NCBI RefSeq assembly: GCF_048544455.1
Contig: NC_133534.1
Location: forward strand, 31,014,217 to 31,078,216
DNA from: Silene latifolia
Lineage: Eukaryota; Streptophyta; Magnoliopsida; Caryophyllales; Caryophyllaceae
DNA: 64,000 bases
Direction of reading: 5' to 3'
Made by a program: the position numbers and the translations under genes. The notes under the pieces are model-generated. The model saw only the letters and a program-made list of their open reading frames with translations. It did no database searches and was not told the origin of the DNA. Of the stretch, positions 34,192 through 47,500 are shown piece after piece. Each line of letters opens with the position of its first letter. The first letter of the stretch is position 1.

Positions 34192-34939
34192 ACCCTAACT
34201 ACATATGGGGTGACTTTGAAAATGTTCAAAAGAAAATGCAAAAAGTTGAAAGTTGTCAAGTATTGAAATGCCAAAAATCAAAAGAAATGGCAAAAAGAAA
34301 GTGTTCTCAAATGTTACATGCCATAAGAAATTGGGGGGAAAAACAAACAACAAAAGCAAACTCCCAAATGAAACTCAAATACTTTCAATCCCTTTATCCA
34401 TCGTATCCAATTTTGTGCATGGTAGAGAGGGGACGACCCTTCTTCTTGTCTAGGCAAGAAGGGGAATTCCGCGATCCTCCAGTGTTTCTAACACCATAGG
34501 GAGTCTATTCTTGACAAAAGCATTTAACGATTGAGGACAAAGGTACCCTAGCTTGACACAACTTGGAGGTGATTTATTGGTATCCTTCTAGGCTTAGTAG
34601 TTTGAAGAAATTGTATCTATGAAGGAGTGTGTACGCTTGAATTGCTTCCCTTGTAGATAATATCCGCCACTTAGATGGGGAAAGTGGCTATTCTTTTGTA
34701 GATGCATCCATTACTTGTTTTGTGTGCTTTAATGCTTGGATGTATCGCCATTTTGGCAAGCCCCACCTTGCCTTGCAAGAAGGCATCCTACCTCATGGTT
34801 TTCTTGTTGTGAGTTGAAGGGGCGGTGTGAGACCCGCTAATTGTCTCATATCGGCTATATTAGTAGGTTAGTTTAAATAAAGGTCTAGTTTTTCTCACCT
34901 CTTTACTCGGGACGAGTAAAGGTTCGGTTTGGGGATATT
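34192..34939 (+). other. 3' untranslated region of C, second part, and polypurine tract
   Basis: Continues the alignment with A (19245-19991) and ends CGGTTTGGGGATATT directly before the 3' LTR. The sharing of this whole region with A shows common descent of the two families. Confidence 0.75.
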
Positions 34940-35097
34940 TGATGTGAACATTATTTGCGCACATTTAGTCCCCTAATTGAGCCTATTTTGCATACTATTA
35001 TAGCATTTCATGACCATTTTATCCGTCAATTCCTTCCCATTTCGTTTTCCTATTGCATTGTGCATGTTTTGTAGGAAAGGAGATAATAAGGCGGAAA

Positions 35098-36321
35098 TGT
35101 TGAAGTTAGTGTCCTCCACAATAGTGCGTTAACATAATAAATCTCATTAATGGAATATCATCAGATATTTAATTATTTGATCCTTGTCAGTTGATTAACG
35201 TAAATTGATAACGGTTGGCTTACTAGAGTTTGACGTTATTGTCGTGAAACGGCGGTGATCAACTGACCGCTTTCGGTCACACCTAAAGGAACGAACCCCA
35301 ATTGACAACTAATTAATTGTATGAGATACAATTTATTTAATCCCTTGATTTTTAGATTAAGAGGTTAGTCGATTATTTTTAGAGAGATTTTGAGTTGCGA
35401 ACTCGAGGATCGGCAGTTATTATTTAATTATGCGATAATTAAATAATAAGTTTTGGGAAACGGGTTTTAGTTAATTAACTGTTAATTTACTAAAATTGTA
35501 CTAATGATTAATGTGATTAATATTAGTACGTAAATAATATGTGTAGTGGTACATGTATATTTATAGAGTGAATTGGACGAATTAATTATGGAAGTATTTA
35601 AACATGATACGATGTTTAAAATGAAAATTACACGGATTTGTGCGACAAATATAAAAACCAACATGGACCCGTATATGGTCAAGTGGACCGTGTAAAATAA
35701 GTGTAGTATGATTACTCACATAATCATTTTACCTTATTTTGTGTACTAGCATAATATATATCTTATACTAGATTTTGCATGTGATGTAAGATAAAATTAT
35801 TAGACCAAAAAATTGTCCACTTGAGGACTCCACCACCCGCCACTTTTCCCCCCTTTTACACTCCATATTTGTTCACATTTCTACACTACTTCATTCTTAC
35901 ACTCTACCATCTTTTGCATGTGAACATTTCTCTCTATCTCTCTACAACAATTCATCACTAGTATTCATTATTAATATTACTAAGATTAGTTAGTGATATT
36001 ACTAATATTTATCAAGGGAGAAATATTAACAAGTTACTAGTACAAACTTGTTATTATTTTTGGGTTAGTTCTTGGGTGCAACTTGAAGGAGACTTTTCTT
36101 TTCAAGGTTTTCAAGGAGGATCATCCATATCATTTTAGCTCAAGAACATACTAGTAAGGAGAACTAGTTTGTGCCCATTTTACCAAATATTCAATGTAAG
36201 GAAATTGTTCTTTCCTTTTATGCTTTCATATTAGCATGCATGTTACATAGATCACCTAAATGATAATTTATGAGATAAATTAATTTTATTAGAGAGTCTA
36301 ATGTGGATTTATGATCTTTCA
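35098..36321. mobile_element. Solo LTR L (probably Ty1/copia) in the 3' LTR of C
   Basis: 1224 bp, TGTTGAAGTTAGTG to GATCTTTCA, with duplication GGAAA at 35093-35097 and 36322-36326. The uninterrupted site is in the 5' LTR at about 24160. It has no palindrome array, unlike the Athila-type LTRs here. The TGTTGAAG start and the overall style fit a copia element, but without an interior the family is not certain. Confidence 0.88.
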
Positions 36322-36626
36322 GGAAATTCCCGTCTTTCGTGCATATTTGGAAGCTTATTGATGATATTAGATGGATTAGTATGAAGAGCAGGCAAGAATG
36401 ATGACCAAGGATGTAGGAATAAAGTGTATATAGAAGGATCAAAGGGTTAAAAGTAAGAATGACGAGAGGGAAGGCATTACAAGAAGAAATTGCTCGAAAC
36501 TCAAACCAAGAGTTGCTCCTTTGGCTCTGAAAGTATGCTAGATGGAACGGCATCAAAAAAACTAGTGATCTAGGCTTTTTAATCACTCCAATAGGAGTCC
36601 GGATGAAAAAATGACGTCCGTTTTAC

Positions 36627-36905
36627 AATCCGAGCTCAAACAAAGAAGCTATTCGCCAATCCGCTCGTCCCGAGACAGAAGACGCCCATCTTCTCCAGAA
36701 GACGCCCATTTTCTCCAGAAGACGCCCGTCTTCCCGACAAGATGCTCGGATTGTTAGGCAGAAAGAAAAGATAAATACACAGCCCAGAATCCGAGCGTCC
36801 CGAGGACAATCCGCCCGTCTTCCCAGCAATCCGCCCGTCTTCTGCACAAGACGCCCGGGCAGAAATCACCAAATCCGCCCGTCCCGTGCTAAAGACGCCT
36901 GGATT
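36627..36905. repeat. Expanded palindrome array in 3' LTR of C
   Basis: AAGACG arms start at 36679, 36699, 36719 and 36739, exact 20-bp steps; the matching part of the 5' LTR has only 24520 and 24540. The additional units are AGAAGACGCCCATCTTCTCC-like repeats. This shows array growth by whole 20-bp units. Confidence 0.88.
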
Positions 36906-38145
36906 CCCAGACAGGCCCATTTTGTCTTCTTCAAGCTTCAAGTAAGGACGCACATCTTCTTCTAGAGACCAGAGTCTCCCTAGAGACCGGAGTCTTTCCA
37001 AAAAGACCGGTGTTTCCTCAACAAGGGACTTAATCGTCATTTAAGCCCTTAGTTAACCCTAATTCATGTACCTAATCCCACTATAAATACCCCATTTGTA
37101 ATAATCAAACAACCAAGCTCTCTTAGTAGGAAAATCTCTTAGATTAGATTAGGAGTAGATTAGAATAGATCACTCTTTAATCTTTCCACAAATTACACAT
37201 TAATCTTTCCTTACTTATTGTTCAAGTTTATTATTCAAGTTTATTATTGGGTATTTGAAGATTATTGGGTTATTATTGGAGAATTGACAACTCTTCATCA
37301 ATCAATCAAGTTTCTTCTATTATTCTTTGCTTTATTATTTGGATCATCTCAAGTTTGGTATAATTCATTTACCCTTTAATCTTTATTGTTCATTTCTTTA
37401 TTCTATTATCATGTTTATACTTGTTGTGATGATTGACACCATTAATGACATGTTTCCCATGATAATGAGTGAGTAGTCTTTTAGCTAGGATTATTGGGTA
37501 ATTAGGGGAAACCAAGATGGGATTGATTCATGCTTAATCTAATATGTTCACATGATTAAATTGCTTGCTTGTTGTATTGTCAACTTTATGCACATGTTAT
37601 GTTTGATGAAATGCCAAGCCTATGAATCCTTGCATTTACAACCATCTCTTATCTACTCAACAAGACTTGTAAGATATAAACCCACTCGAGTCTTGTTAGA
37701 CCATGCATAGAAGTTGAATAGGAGGAAACTAAGTCGACTTGTAGGTGTTGTACAATCTAATCGATTCGGCTCCGGGACCCAACTCTTCCTATGAACCGTA
37801 AGACATAAACCAACTCGGTTCCTTTACAACATTAATTGCTAGCAACTTTGTAAACATGTTTGTATGATCAAAACCATGAATCCCCTATGACCCCATGACA
37901 TCCTAGTGCTTCTAGTCAATTGTTTACATTTCTTAGTTCATTGTTTGCTCTACTTTGGTACTTTCATTAGTTTAGAATACAACTACAAACCCCATCAACT
38001 GTGACACTAGCATAAATTGAGATATATAGGCTTAGAACCCAAAGCACACCGTCCCATGGATCGACCTCGACTTACCACTAACTAGTTGTATGTTGAGTAT
38101 TATAAATGTGTTTGATTGGATGTGACCCGACGACATCACACATCA

Positions 38146-39139
38146 TTTAGCATTAATACAAATCTCATTTCTTAATCTTTGCTTAATTTCTCTATTGTTC
38201 ATCATTTATTTTGTGTAATTGAAGATTATTTGGGGTTTATTTGGAGGATTGACAACCTTCCATCAATCATCAAGTACTTCTATTATTCTTTGCTTTATTA
38301 TTTGGAATCATCTTTATGTATAATTCTCTCTTAATCCTTTTTAATTATTGTTAATCATTTTCATTTGTTCATCATATTTTGCCTTGCTAGTACGATTGAC
38401 AACCTTGTTAGCATGTTAAACTTGATAATGAGTGAGTAGTTTCCTTAACTAGGGTTAATGGGGAATTAGGGGAAACCAACATGGGGATTGATTCATACTT
38501 AAATAAATATGTTTTCATAATTAATTTGCTTGCTTGTTGTGATTTCAACTTATACACATGTTATGTTTGATGAAATGCGAGCCTATGAATCCTTGCATTT
38601 TTTACCCATCACTTACCTTTTCAATAAGACTTGTAAGACATAAACCAACTCGAGTCTCATTAGACCATGCATATAGTATGATAGAGAGGATTAAGTCGAC
38701 TTATAAGTGTTGTACAATCTAATCGATTCGGCTCCGGGACCCAAACCTTCCTAGGGATTGTATGATATACACTAACTCGATCCCATCACAACAATAATTG
38801 CTTGCATCTAGTAGAAAATATGTTTGTATGATTAAATCCCATGAATCCCCTATGAACCCATGACACTCTAGTGCTTTTAATCAATTGTTTACATCTTATT
38901 TTAATCATCTTGCTTGTTTCATTTACATTTCTTTTTAGCTTAGTTGATCTCCTACCTCAACCCAAATTGTGACACCCTTAGACACGACCATTTGCAATCG
39001 AATATCCTACATCACTACCCGTCCCTTGGGATCCGACCTTTACTTACCTCTTTACTAATAGTAGAGTAGTTTGTGAAGTTATTAATTTTGTTTTGGTCTA
39101 GGTAACTTTTGATGACGAGTAACAAAAACCGATAAACCA
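38146..39139 (+). repeat. 5' LTR of element D, second segment
   Basis: Resumes at the target copy TTTAG and matches the second half of LTR A, including the GATTCGGCTCCGGGACCCAA block and CCTTGGGATCCGACC. It ends CGATAAACCA. Confidence 0.78.
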
Positions 39140-39143
39140 AAAA

Positions 39144-39161
39144 TGGCGTTGTTGCCGGGGA
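39144..39161 (+). other. Primer binding site of D
   Basis: TGGCGTTGTTGCCGGGGA, Asp-type, four A residues after the LTR end. Confidence 0.82.
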
Positions 39162-39282
39162 ACGGTGTTAACTTGATTTGATTTTCTTTGATTGTTCTTA
39201 GTTGTGTCTTTCTTTTCCTTGGGGAAGCAAAACTCCTCAAGGTTTGTTCTAACTATTTTCAAGTTGTTTGATATTTTGCAAG

Positions 39283-39963
39283 ATGGATATTATAGATTGT
39301 TTTGTTGAGGACCACTTGAGTATACCTTTCTTCAAAGACCGCATGCAAGCATTGGAAGCCTTAGAAGCAAGTGAGGCCAAAAATACGCATTGGGAATTGG
39401 AGGTAGATCTTCTTCAGGCCGCTCTAGCCAACAAAGAACTTACTCATGAGCAATCCGAATTAGTACATAACATCCTTGTCGAAGCATATCAACCCATGGA
39501 AGAAGCACAAGCAACCGAAGATGACACCATACAAGCCGAAGAGCTAGATGAATTTGTCATGGAATTTGAGTATGATGAGATTAGTGATCTTGAAGAAAAA
39601 GTTGAATATGCCATGAGAATGGAATGTCTAATGGAAATGGGGCAAGTTCTTAATGAATCTTCAATGGTGGAAAGTAAGGTACAAGTTCCAACTCTAAAAC
39701 CCCTTCCCCCAAGTTTGAAATATGCTTACCTTGATGAATCTAAAACCAAACCCATGATTGTTAATGACAAACATGATGAGAAGCAATTGGGAAAATTGCT
39801 TGATGTGTTGAAACAACATGAAAAGGCTATAGGTTATAGTCTAGATGACCTTAAGGGGATAAGTCCCAATTTTTGCATGCATAGAATTCGTCTAGAAGAA
39901 GACCATAGACCTACCATCCAATCTCAAAGGAGATTAAACCCCCACATGCAAGAAGTTGTAAAA
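39283..39963 (+). pseudogene. Protease-to-RT linker fragment of D pol
   Basis: MDIIDCFVEDHLS begins about 120 bp after the primer site. The centre is strongly acidic. The end, LLDVLKQHEKAIGYSLDDLKG, then HRIRLEEDHRP and QRRLNPHMQEVV, is the start of Athila reverse transcriptase. The same DIID and GYSLDD landmarks occur in element I. Gag and protease are missing in front, and after QEVVKA the sequence jumps to integrase near 39963, so the reverse transcriptase and RNase H domains are deleted. Confidence 0.82.
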
Positions 39964-42640
39964 GCTGGTGGAGGCAATAACCACCCCAACCGATGATGCA
40001 AGAACGGTCACTAAACTCTTCAAGAAAATAATATTCCCAAGATTCGGAGTCCCTATAGCAATCATAACTGATGGAGGGACTCATTTTCATGAAAAGAAGC
40101 TCATATCCCTTTTGACCAAATATGGTGTTCAACATAGAACCGGCTTGGGATATCACCCTCAAACAAGCGGTCAATTTAAAGTTTCAAATAGAGAGATCAA
40201 GCAAATTATTCAGAAAGTTGTTAACAAGACTCGTAAGGATTAAAGCATGAAGCTTGATGACGCTCTTTGGGCTTACAGGACGGCCTATAAGACTCCCATA
40301 GGCGCTCTGATGTGGACATTATTTGCGCACATTTAGTCCCATAATTGAGCCTATTTTGCATACTATTATAGCATTTCATGACCATTTTATCCGTCAATTC
40401 CTTTCTATTTTGTTTTCCTATTGCATTGTGCATGTTTTGTAGGAAAGGAGATAATAAGGCGGAAATTCCTGTCTTTCGTGCATATTTGGAAGCTTATTGA
40501 TGATAGTAGATGGACTAGTATAAATAGGAGGTAAGAATGATGACCAAGGATGTAGGAATAAAGTGTATATAGAAGGATCAAAGGGTTAAGAGTAAGGATG
40601 ATGAGAACGAAGCCATTACATGAAGAAATTGCTCGAAACCCAAACCAATATTTGCTCCTTTGGCTCTGAAAGTATACTAGATGGAACAACATCGAAAAAA
40701 CAAGTGATCTAGGCTTTTGAATCACTCCAATAGGAGTCCGGATGAGAAAATGACGTCCGTTTTACAATTTGAGCTCAAACAAAGAAGCTGTCCGACAATC
40801 CGCTCGTCCCCTGAGACAATCCGCTCGTCTTGCCCCCAAATCCGCTCGTCTTGCCCTCAAATCCACTCGGATTCCTCTGCTACAATCTGATCATCTTGCT
40901 CCAAATCCGCTCGTCTTCCCCTGCTACAATACGAGCGTCCCGAGACTAATCCGCTAGGATTCCCTTACAGCAACTTTCCGTCTCCTACTTGTTTAAATGA
41001 AGGATGCACATATTTTTCCAAGACCGGCGAAAAGGAGGCCGGAGTCTCCCTCGAGACCGGCGATTCCTCAAGGACTTAATCGTCATTTAAGCTCTTAGTA
41101 AATCCTAATTTGTGCACCTAATCCCCATTATAAATACCCCATTTGTAATAATCAAAATCAAGTTTCCTTAGATTAAATCAAACTTTCTTAGATTAGATTA
41201 GGAGTAGATTAGAATAGATTAATCTCAATCTTTCCACAAATCTGACATTAATCTCTCCTTAATTATTGTTCAAGTTATTATTTAAGTTTATTATTGGGTA
41301 ATTAGAAGATTATTGGGTTATTATTGGAGAATTGACAACTCTTCATCAATCAATAAAGTTTCTTCTATTATTCTTTGCTTTATTATTTGGAATCATCTCA
41401 AGTTTATTATAATTCTTTTACCCTTTACTCTTTATTGTTTATTTCCTCATTCTCTTATCATGTTTTCACTTGTTGTAATGATTGACACAATTAATGACAT
41501 GTTCTCCATGATAATGAGTGAGTAGTCTCTTAGCTATGATTAATGGGTAACTAAGGGAAACCAACATGGGATTGATTAATGCTTAATCTAATATGTTTTC
41601 ATAATCAAAATGCTTGCTTGTTGTGATGTCAACTTTATGCACATGTTATGTTTGATGAAATGCTAAGCCTATGAATCCTTTCATTTTTACCATCTCTTAT
41701 CTACTCAACTTGACTTGTTAGACCATGCATAGAAGTTGAATATGAGGAAAGTAAGTCGACTTGTAGGTGTTGTACAATCTAATCGATTCGGCTCCGGGAC
41801 CCAACTCTTCCTATGAACCGTAAGACATAAACCAACTCAGTTCCTCCACAATATTAATTGCTTGCAACTTTGTGAACATGTTTGTATGATCAACTCCCAT
41901 GAATCCCCTATGACCCCATGATATCCTAGCACTTTTAATCATTTATCTACATCCTTCCTTTTATTGCTTGTTTTACTTTATTGCTTTCATTAGTCTAGAA
42001 CATAACTACAAACCCAAATCAATTGTGACACTAGCATAAATTGAGATAGATAGACTTAGAACCCAAAACACACCGTCCCATGGATCGACCCCGACTTAAC
42101 CGCTAACTAGTTGTTTGTTGAGTATTATAAATATGTTTGATTGTGTGTACAACGACACAACCACATCACGCTTCCCCTTACAAATTTATCTATGGGAAAG
42201 CATGCCACTTGCCCATTGAGTTAGAATACAAAGCTTTTTGGGCAATCAAAGCTCTCAACCTTGATCTCAAACTAAGTGGTCAAAAGAGGATGATGCAAAT
42301 TCATGAGTTGGAAGAATTCCGACTAAAATCTTATGAGAATGCCAAAATCTACAAAGAGAGGACAAAGTTGCTTCACTACAAAAGAATCAAGCAAAAAGCC
42401 TTGCACAAGGGAGACAAGGTCCTTCTATTCAACTATCGATATCAACTCTTTCCCGGGAAGTTGAACTCTAGATGGATGGGTCCTTATGTGATCACCGAGG
42501 TAGGAAAGTATGGAGGCTTTGAGATCAAGTCGGAAGATGGAAACAAATTCAAGGTCAATGGCCAAAGATTGAAACCGTATTATGAAGGATCATTCATTGG
42601 AGAGGTCGAGGTCACCTACCTCAGGCCTCCTCCTCCTTGA
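39964..42640 (+). pseudogene. Integrase C-terminal half of D, split by solo LTR H
   Basis: Before H: VEAITTPTDDARTV, then FPRFGVPIAIITDGGTHF with the second catalytic Asp, and [21 protein letters not shown] with the catalytic Glu; a stop follows RKD near 40243. After H (from 42169): [20 protein letters not shown] and the C-terminal [10 protein letters not shown] block, ending near 42640. The zinc-binding part and the first catalytic Asp are lost in the deletion at 39963. It resembles the integrase of I. Confidence 0.85.
40308..42168 (+). mobile_element. Solo LTR H (family of C LTRs)
   Basis: 1861 bp, TGATGTGGACATT to ACCACATCA. Flanks CGCTC (40303-40307) and CGCTT (42169-42173) form a duplication with one change; the homologous integrase codons in I encode Ala-Ser at this place. 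Array starts at 40797, 40818, 40839, 40859, 40884, 40904, 40928 and 40948; TATAAATACCCC at 41129. Confidence 0.9.
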
Positions 42641-42687
42641 GAAGATCGTCAAAGAGGAAGTTTGGTGGAGTCCTCTCCAAACCACCA

Positions 42688-44133
42688 TGACACGTCTATC
42701 GCGTACCTGTCAAAAATACCAACTGGCTCTAACTAATATAGCTAGGGAAGTCGGGTCGAATCCACAGAGAGGTAGGAAATTGTCAGCTTAATCTAAGTTC
42801 GTCAAGGTAACCAAATTGGGGGGTTTTTAATTGTGATATTCTAAACTAAAAAGGAGGTAAGGAAGAGAAAATAAGAGAATAAAGATCAACCAAGGAGAGA
42901 AAAACAGCTAAGACAAACGGTTCACCATAATCATCCGGTCAAGTAATCTAGGTCTCAGGTCAATGCAAATACGATCTAAGGAGTAGTGAATATCTCCTTT
43001 CGGTCTCAATTCGCCCTAAAGCGTAAATAGCTTAGCTTTCGCCCTAACTACAATACCCTATTGTTCGCTACTAGTCTCGTCTTTTCCAACCTTTCGGTCC
43101 AGGTCAAGGGTCACTAAGATATAAATGTCTAATTGAGTCGACTCAAATAGACAGATACAGATAAATGCAACATTTAAACAACAAAGACTATATGAGCATT
43201 AACCCAATAAATCGATTACTATCCCTTCATAATTATGGATCCCCTTTACTCTTAGCAGAGGGAAATTAGCTACTCATCATCATCGAATTATTAATAACAA
43301 CAAATAGATAATAAAGAGAATTAAACATGATAAATAAACTAACAAGGATTGAATTAAAGCAATTATGATAACAATAAAGGGAAGAAAGAATTAAAGCAAA
43401 TGATTAAGAATTAAGAGATTAAAAGAGATTGATAATACCAATATATAAATCCAAATCTGAGTAGCAAGAGAGTAAAAGAAGGGCAAAATCCAAAGAACAG
43501 TAACCAGTGATAGAGTAAAAATGAACAGATCGAAGAGAAGAGAGAGCAAGAGAGCAGTTACGTTGTTCACTCCTTAGTCTTATACAACAAACACACTCTA
43601 ACCTAATCTATGGACTAATTACAAAAGCCCATAAGATAATTAGGCGGAAAATAAACTAAAGTAGGACAAACTACTCGATCGAGTGGAAAAAAACCACTCG
43701 ATCGAGTAAACTAACACCAAACTACTCGATCGAGTGGAAATAAACCACTCGATCGAGCACTTCTTGCTTTGTCTCCTCTTGTGTAAACTCGAAATGGTAG
43801 ATCGAGCATCCTTAGGTATATAAAGCATTAGATCGAGCATAAAATCTACTCGATCGAGCTGTTTAAGCACGTTAGACCTTGAAACACTTCCCGAATCCAG
43901 CTCACGCGTCTTCCAAGTGTTAGATTTCCAAACTCCGGCTCCTCATTCTTCATAAATGCACGCAAATGGGACGGATTAAGGCTCGGTTTAGCTCCTCTTT
44001 GGTCAATTCCTGCAAATTACATAAAACGAACCAAAGTAGAATATTCGGGGGTATTTGTAGCTAGATGCTACATAAAAAGTACAGAAATGCGTGTAAAAAT
44101 GAGGTAAAAACCTTATATAAAAGACACGCATCA
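42688..44133 (-). repeat. 3' LTR of element I
   Basis: In element orientation it starts TGATGCGTGTCTTTTATATA and ends GATAGACGTGTCA. A 12-bp palindrome array lies at 43673-43860, with starts 43673, 43696, 43724 and 43747 plus decayed copies. A GTATAAGA TATA-like box is near 43580 on the minus strand, downstream of the array. Confidence 0.93.
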
Positions 44134-44547
44134 AATCTCCCCAAACCAAACCTTTGCTTGTCCCCAAGCAAATATGAATGCAACTAAGAAATAACAGTGG
44201 AACGGGACCAACGCATCAGCTACAAATCACCCACTAAAACCAATTTAATGCAACAAAATGACAAAGTGGCAAATGAGAAGTGCAAACGAGTTAAATCAAT
44301 GTTTCAAACTTACTGAACCGTCGACCTTGCAAGACTCAAAAGATGTCGGACTCTCACGGGTCGCTCATCACTCAAAATTAGGAACAAGGTGAGTATATAT
44401 GTGAAAGATAGAAAGAAGTAAGGACACTCACCTAACTCGACCTATAAGAGCATGCATGCAGTTAACATGAATAAATTCTCTATAACCGTACATATGCATT
44501 CCAACCATACTAATGACCAAGACACATGCCGAGGACCTACATTTGGG
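44134..44547 (-). other. Polypurine tract and end of the 3' region of I
   Basis: On the minus strand the sequence ends GGTTTGGTTTGGGGAGATT before the LTR. No gene. Confidence 0.75.
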
Positions 44548-47500
44548 CACTACAAAAAAAACGCGGGAAACTGACGGAAAAATTAAGGCCGTACTGACGG
44601 CATTTCCGTCGGTATTTCACTTTCCTGACGGAAATTCCGTCAGTAATCAGGGGTCAGCTTATTTCGTCAGTAAAATACCTGTACTGACGGAATTTCCGTC
44701 AGTTTTACCAATTACTGACGGATATTTGACGGAAATTCCGTCTTTATTTATAGGCCAATAGTGACGGAAATTCCGTCAGGAAAGCGGTTTACTGACGGAA
44801 AATCCGTTCAACGTAGCATCCCATGTCTGCCAGAAATGTTGACTTTTGTTGACTTTTCTGACGGATTTTCCGTCAGAAAAGTCAACATTTCTGACGGAAT
44901 TTCCGTCAGGGAAGTTGACTTTTTTAAAAAAAAAAAAAAAAAAAAAAATTCTTCATCTCATCATTTATGGGCTCACATCAGGTACACACTGTTTTTTTAC
45001 ATCAGGTTACAATCAAAAGCTAGATCACCAGTACTACTTGATCAATTTAATCAAAACATTCAAATAACAGTATTGCTACTTGTCAAAAACTAGAAAACGC
45101 ATCACTACGACAAATTAACATGCAACTTTATCAGTATTAATGCTTGCGTAACTGGTCAACATTCAGCAATCTGCTCCTCGGTCATTTGTGGTCATTCGTG
45201 GATACCTGCTTGATAGAATTAGCATCATTAGAGTTCTAACATGCATACTCGTACTAAAGAAAAAAGTACAGGGTCATAGAGTCATAGGCTGCGTATTGAA
45301 AAAAATCTGCGAGGGTTGTGACAGCTGACAAGGCATGAAATATTTCATTTTGTGCATTAAGGCAAAATGTACAAGTGTTTTCCATGAGACGAGGTATCAC
45401 AGAAAGCATGTGTCCTACTATAGGTTTCATGACAACACCACCAATTTAATTAATGTTTATTGTCTAAGATTTATTAGAGTTCTAAGTTGTCATAAGTTTA
45501 AATCTTCATTCTAATTATCAATGGTCATGTAACTTCTAAATCAGGCGTCAATATTTGCACGCGCACACTTATATGATTTTCTTGTTGTTCATAGATGCAG
45601 CAATATGAAAAAAATAGTATATGATCAAGTTAGTTTGGTTTGGAAACAAATGAAATGTTCATGTGTACCTCTGAGCTATTTTTTCTTCTTGCCATATATG
45701 GCTCCTCGCCTCCTGCAAACCAAATATATAAATGGTCACTAAGTTGCCAGCTTGTAAGCTTGTGTCGTATTGAATATACAACATAAATAGCCGAAAGTTT
45801 CCAACAACAATGAACTTACATCTTATATTTAGAATCACGGGAGTATAATTTCTATGCATTCAAAGGCCTAATCTATGACTTAATTTAAAACTACTCTTCA
45901 GTTTTGACGAAATTATAAGTATTGTCTTAATTTATTACATTAATTTGAGTAGTTGTTTTAATCTATGACTTAGCCATAAATATGATCGAGTAGGATGATG
46001 ATCGAAAATACTTATTGCATGTAAGATTGGCAGCCAATATAAGAATAAATAAAAGTAAACAAATGATTAAGATGGAGGGGGTACTAAAAACTTGCACCCA
46101 ACCAAGTCATTAACTATAATGTGAAGAAGAGTTGCATCTCAGCATAGACAATTAACATAATAAAACACTTGATCGGAAGAACTATCAAACATACCTGCTA
46201 AAGTGTGTTAGTTCTTGTATGCTCCCCTCAATGCAGCCTTGCCTTCTTTTTCTGCATCGATGTACCTTCTTTTTCTGCACCCAAATTAGATTAAGTGAAA
46301 TTATCTAACTTAACAAACAAAACTCTGACTCAACCTTAAAATTACTGGACTCGAAATGCCATATATATGATTAATAACTAATACAAGTAACTAATAAGTA
46401 TTCCACATGACTTAATTATTTCTTTTCTTTACAAAGTTGTAGGAGCTGCTATACAATACGAAAAACGGTAGCTAAAATACTTTAATTTGCCTGAGTATTA
46501 ATGTTTTGAAAAACGGAAATTTAACACACCAGCACGTTTGAATCTTCACATCAAAAATGTAAAGAAGTGCGGAAGAAACATAAACTGGTTAATAATTGTC
46601 ACAGCTAGCTCAGAATTTCAACAGATAGCTAAAAGATCAAAGAGCATACTAATTCCCCACTGTAGTTCATATATGCTTGATTGTCCGCGAATAAATTAGC
46701 TATTGTCCACGAATAAACTAGCTACTTCATTGCGCAAGGAGCACACAAAAAACGAAATATTTCAAGAGGACAGCTTATCCATGGACAAGCGAGAAAGAAA
46801 TCTAGGAAGTTTATTCACCAATAAAGGGTGCAAGAATTAAGTTACGCGACAATACCTATTCCAATCAATGCCTTTCACTGTATGGTGTTCAGCACAATGC
46901 CTTCCCTCTTCGAGATTTTATCAATCATCTCAAACCTCACCTGTCAATAAAAAAGAACTCAATCAAGCAACCCTAATGTTTTCAAAACCATACAAACACC
47001 ACGTAAATTTTAACTAATCATGTTAGAAACTCTACTTGAGTACTTGATCAGGTATCTTTTGCTTGATTCCCGGCAAAAATTAACCTCATAAAAACACCAA
47101 TTTATAATGCAACATATCTATTCAAAGTGCTCAACCTCTTAACTCACTAAAGGGGTGAACCAAACATTCAGTAATATCAACAAGATAGTAAGGTTGCAAT
47201 ACACATTGGCTTCTCAACATTCAACAAGAGATGCACATCCAGTATCTCAAACCCAATATTCAATAAAGCAATCTAATAAAATCTCGAATTTCATCGAATC
47301 TTCCGAAAAAAAACTAATGATACACTATTGAAACAAGCTGTATTACATGAGCATAATTGAGTTACTAAACATATAAAAGCAGCAAACTTTCACACCAAAA
47401 AACACATAACAGAATGACAAAAGAAAATAACTTGAACACAATATTAGTTGAGAAGAAAAAACACCTTTTTCTACCAGCAGTATTCCAAATCCTTGCAATT

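Larger units (their letters stand above)
24011..38145 (+). mobile_element. Element C: non-autonomous Athila-type retrotransposon with three later insertions
   Basis: LTR-to-LTR element with TG...CA ends and perfect duplication TTTAG at 24006-24010 and 38146-38150. Interior: Asp-type primer site, a reduced gag-like frame, an ORF-1-like gene and a 3' region shared with A. There is no protease, reverse transcriptase or integrase. It contains solo LTR E, CACTA element K1 and solo LTR L, each with its own target duplication. Confidence 0.92.
34940..38145 (+). repeat. 3' LTR of element C, interrupted by solo LTR L
   Basis: Start TGATGTGAACATT, end ACGACATCACACATCA. Without L and one target copy it is about 1977 bp. 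Compared with the 5' LTR it has two additional 20-bp palindrome units (36679-36738), an extra short duplication near 37255 and a different last 30 bp. TATAAATACCCC at 37082. Confidence 0.92.

Noticed and set aside
39268..39996. Possible host gene for the 240-codon acidic frame
   Set aside because: Its C-terminus carries Athila pol landmarks (GYSLDD, LEEDHRP, QRRLNP) and it sits after a primer binding site, so it is a pol fragment of D.
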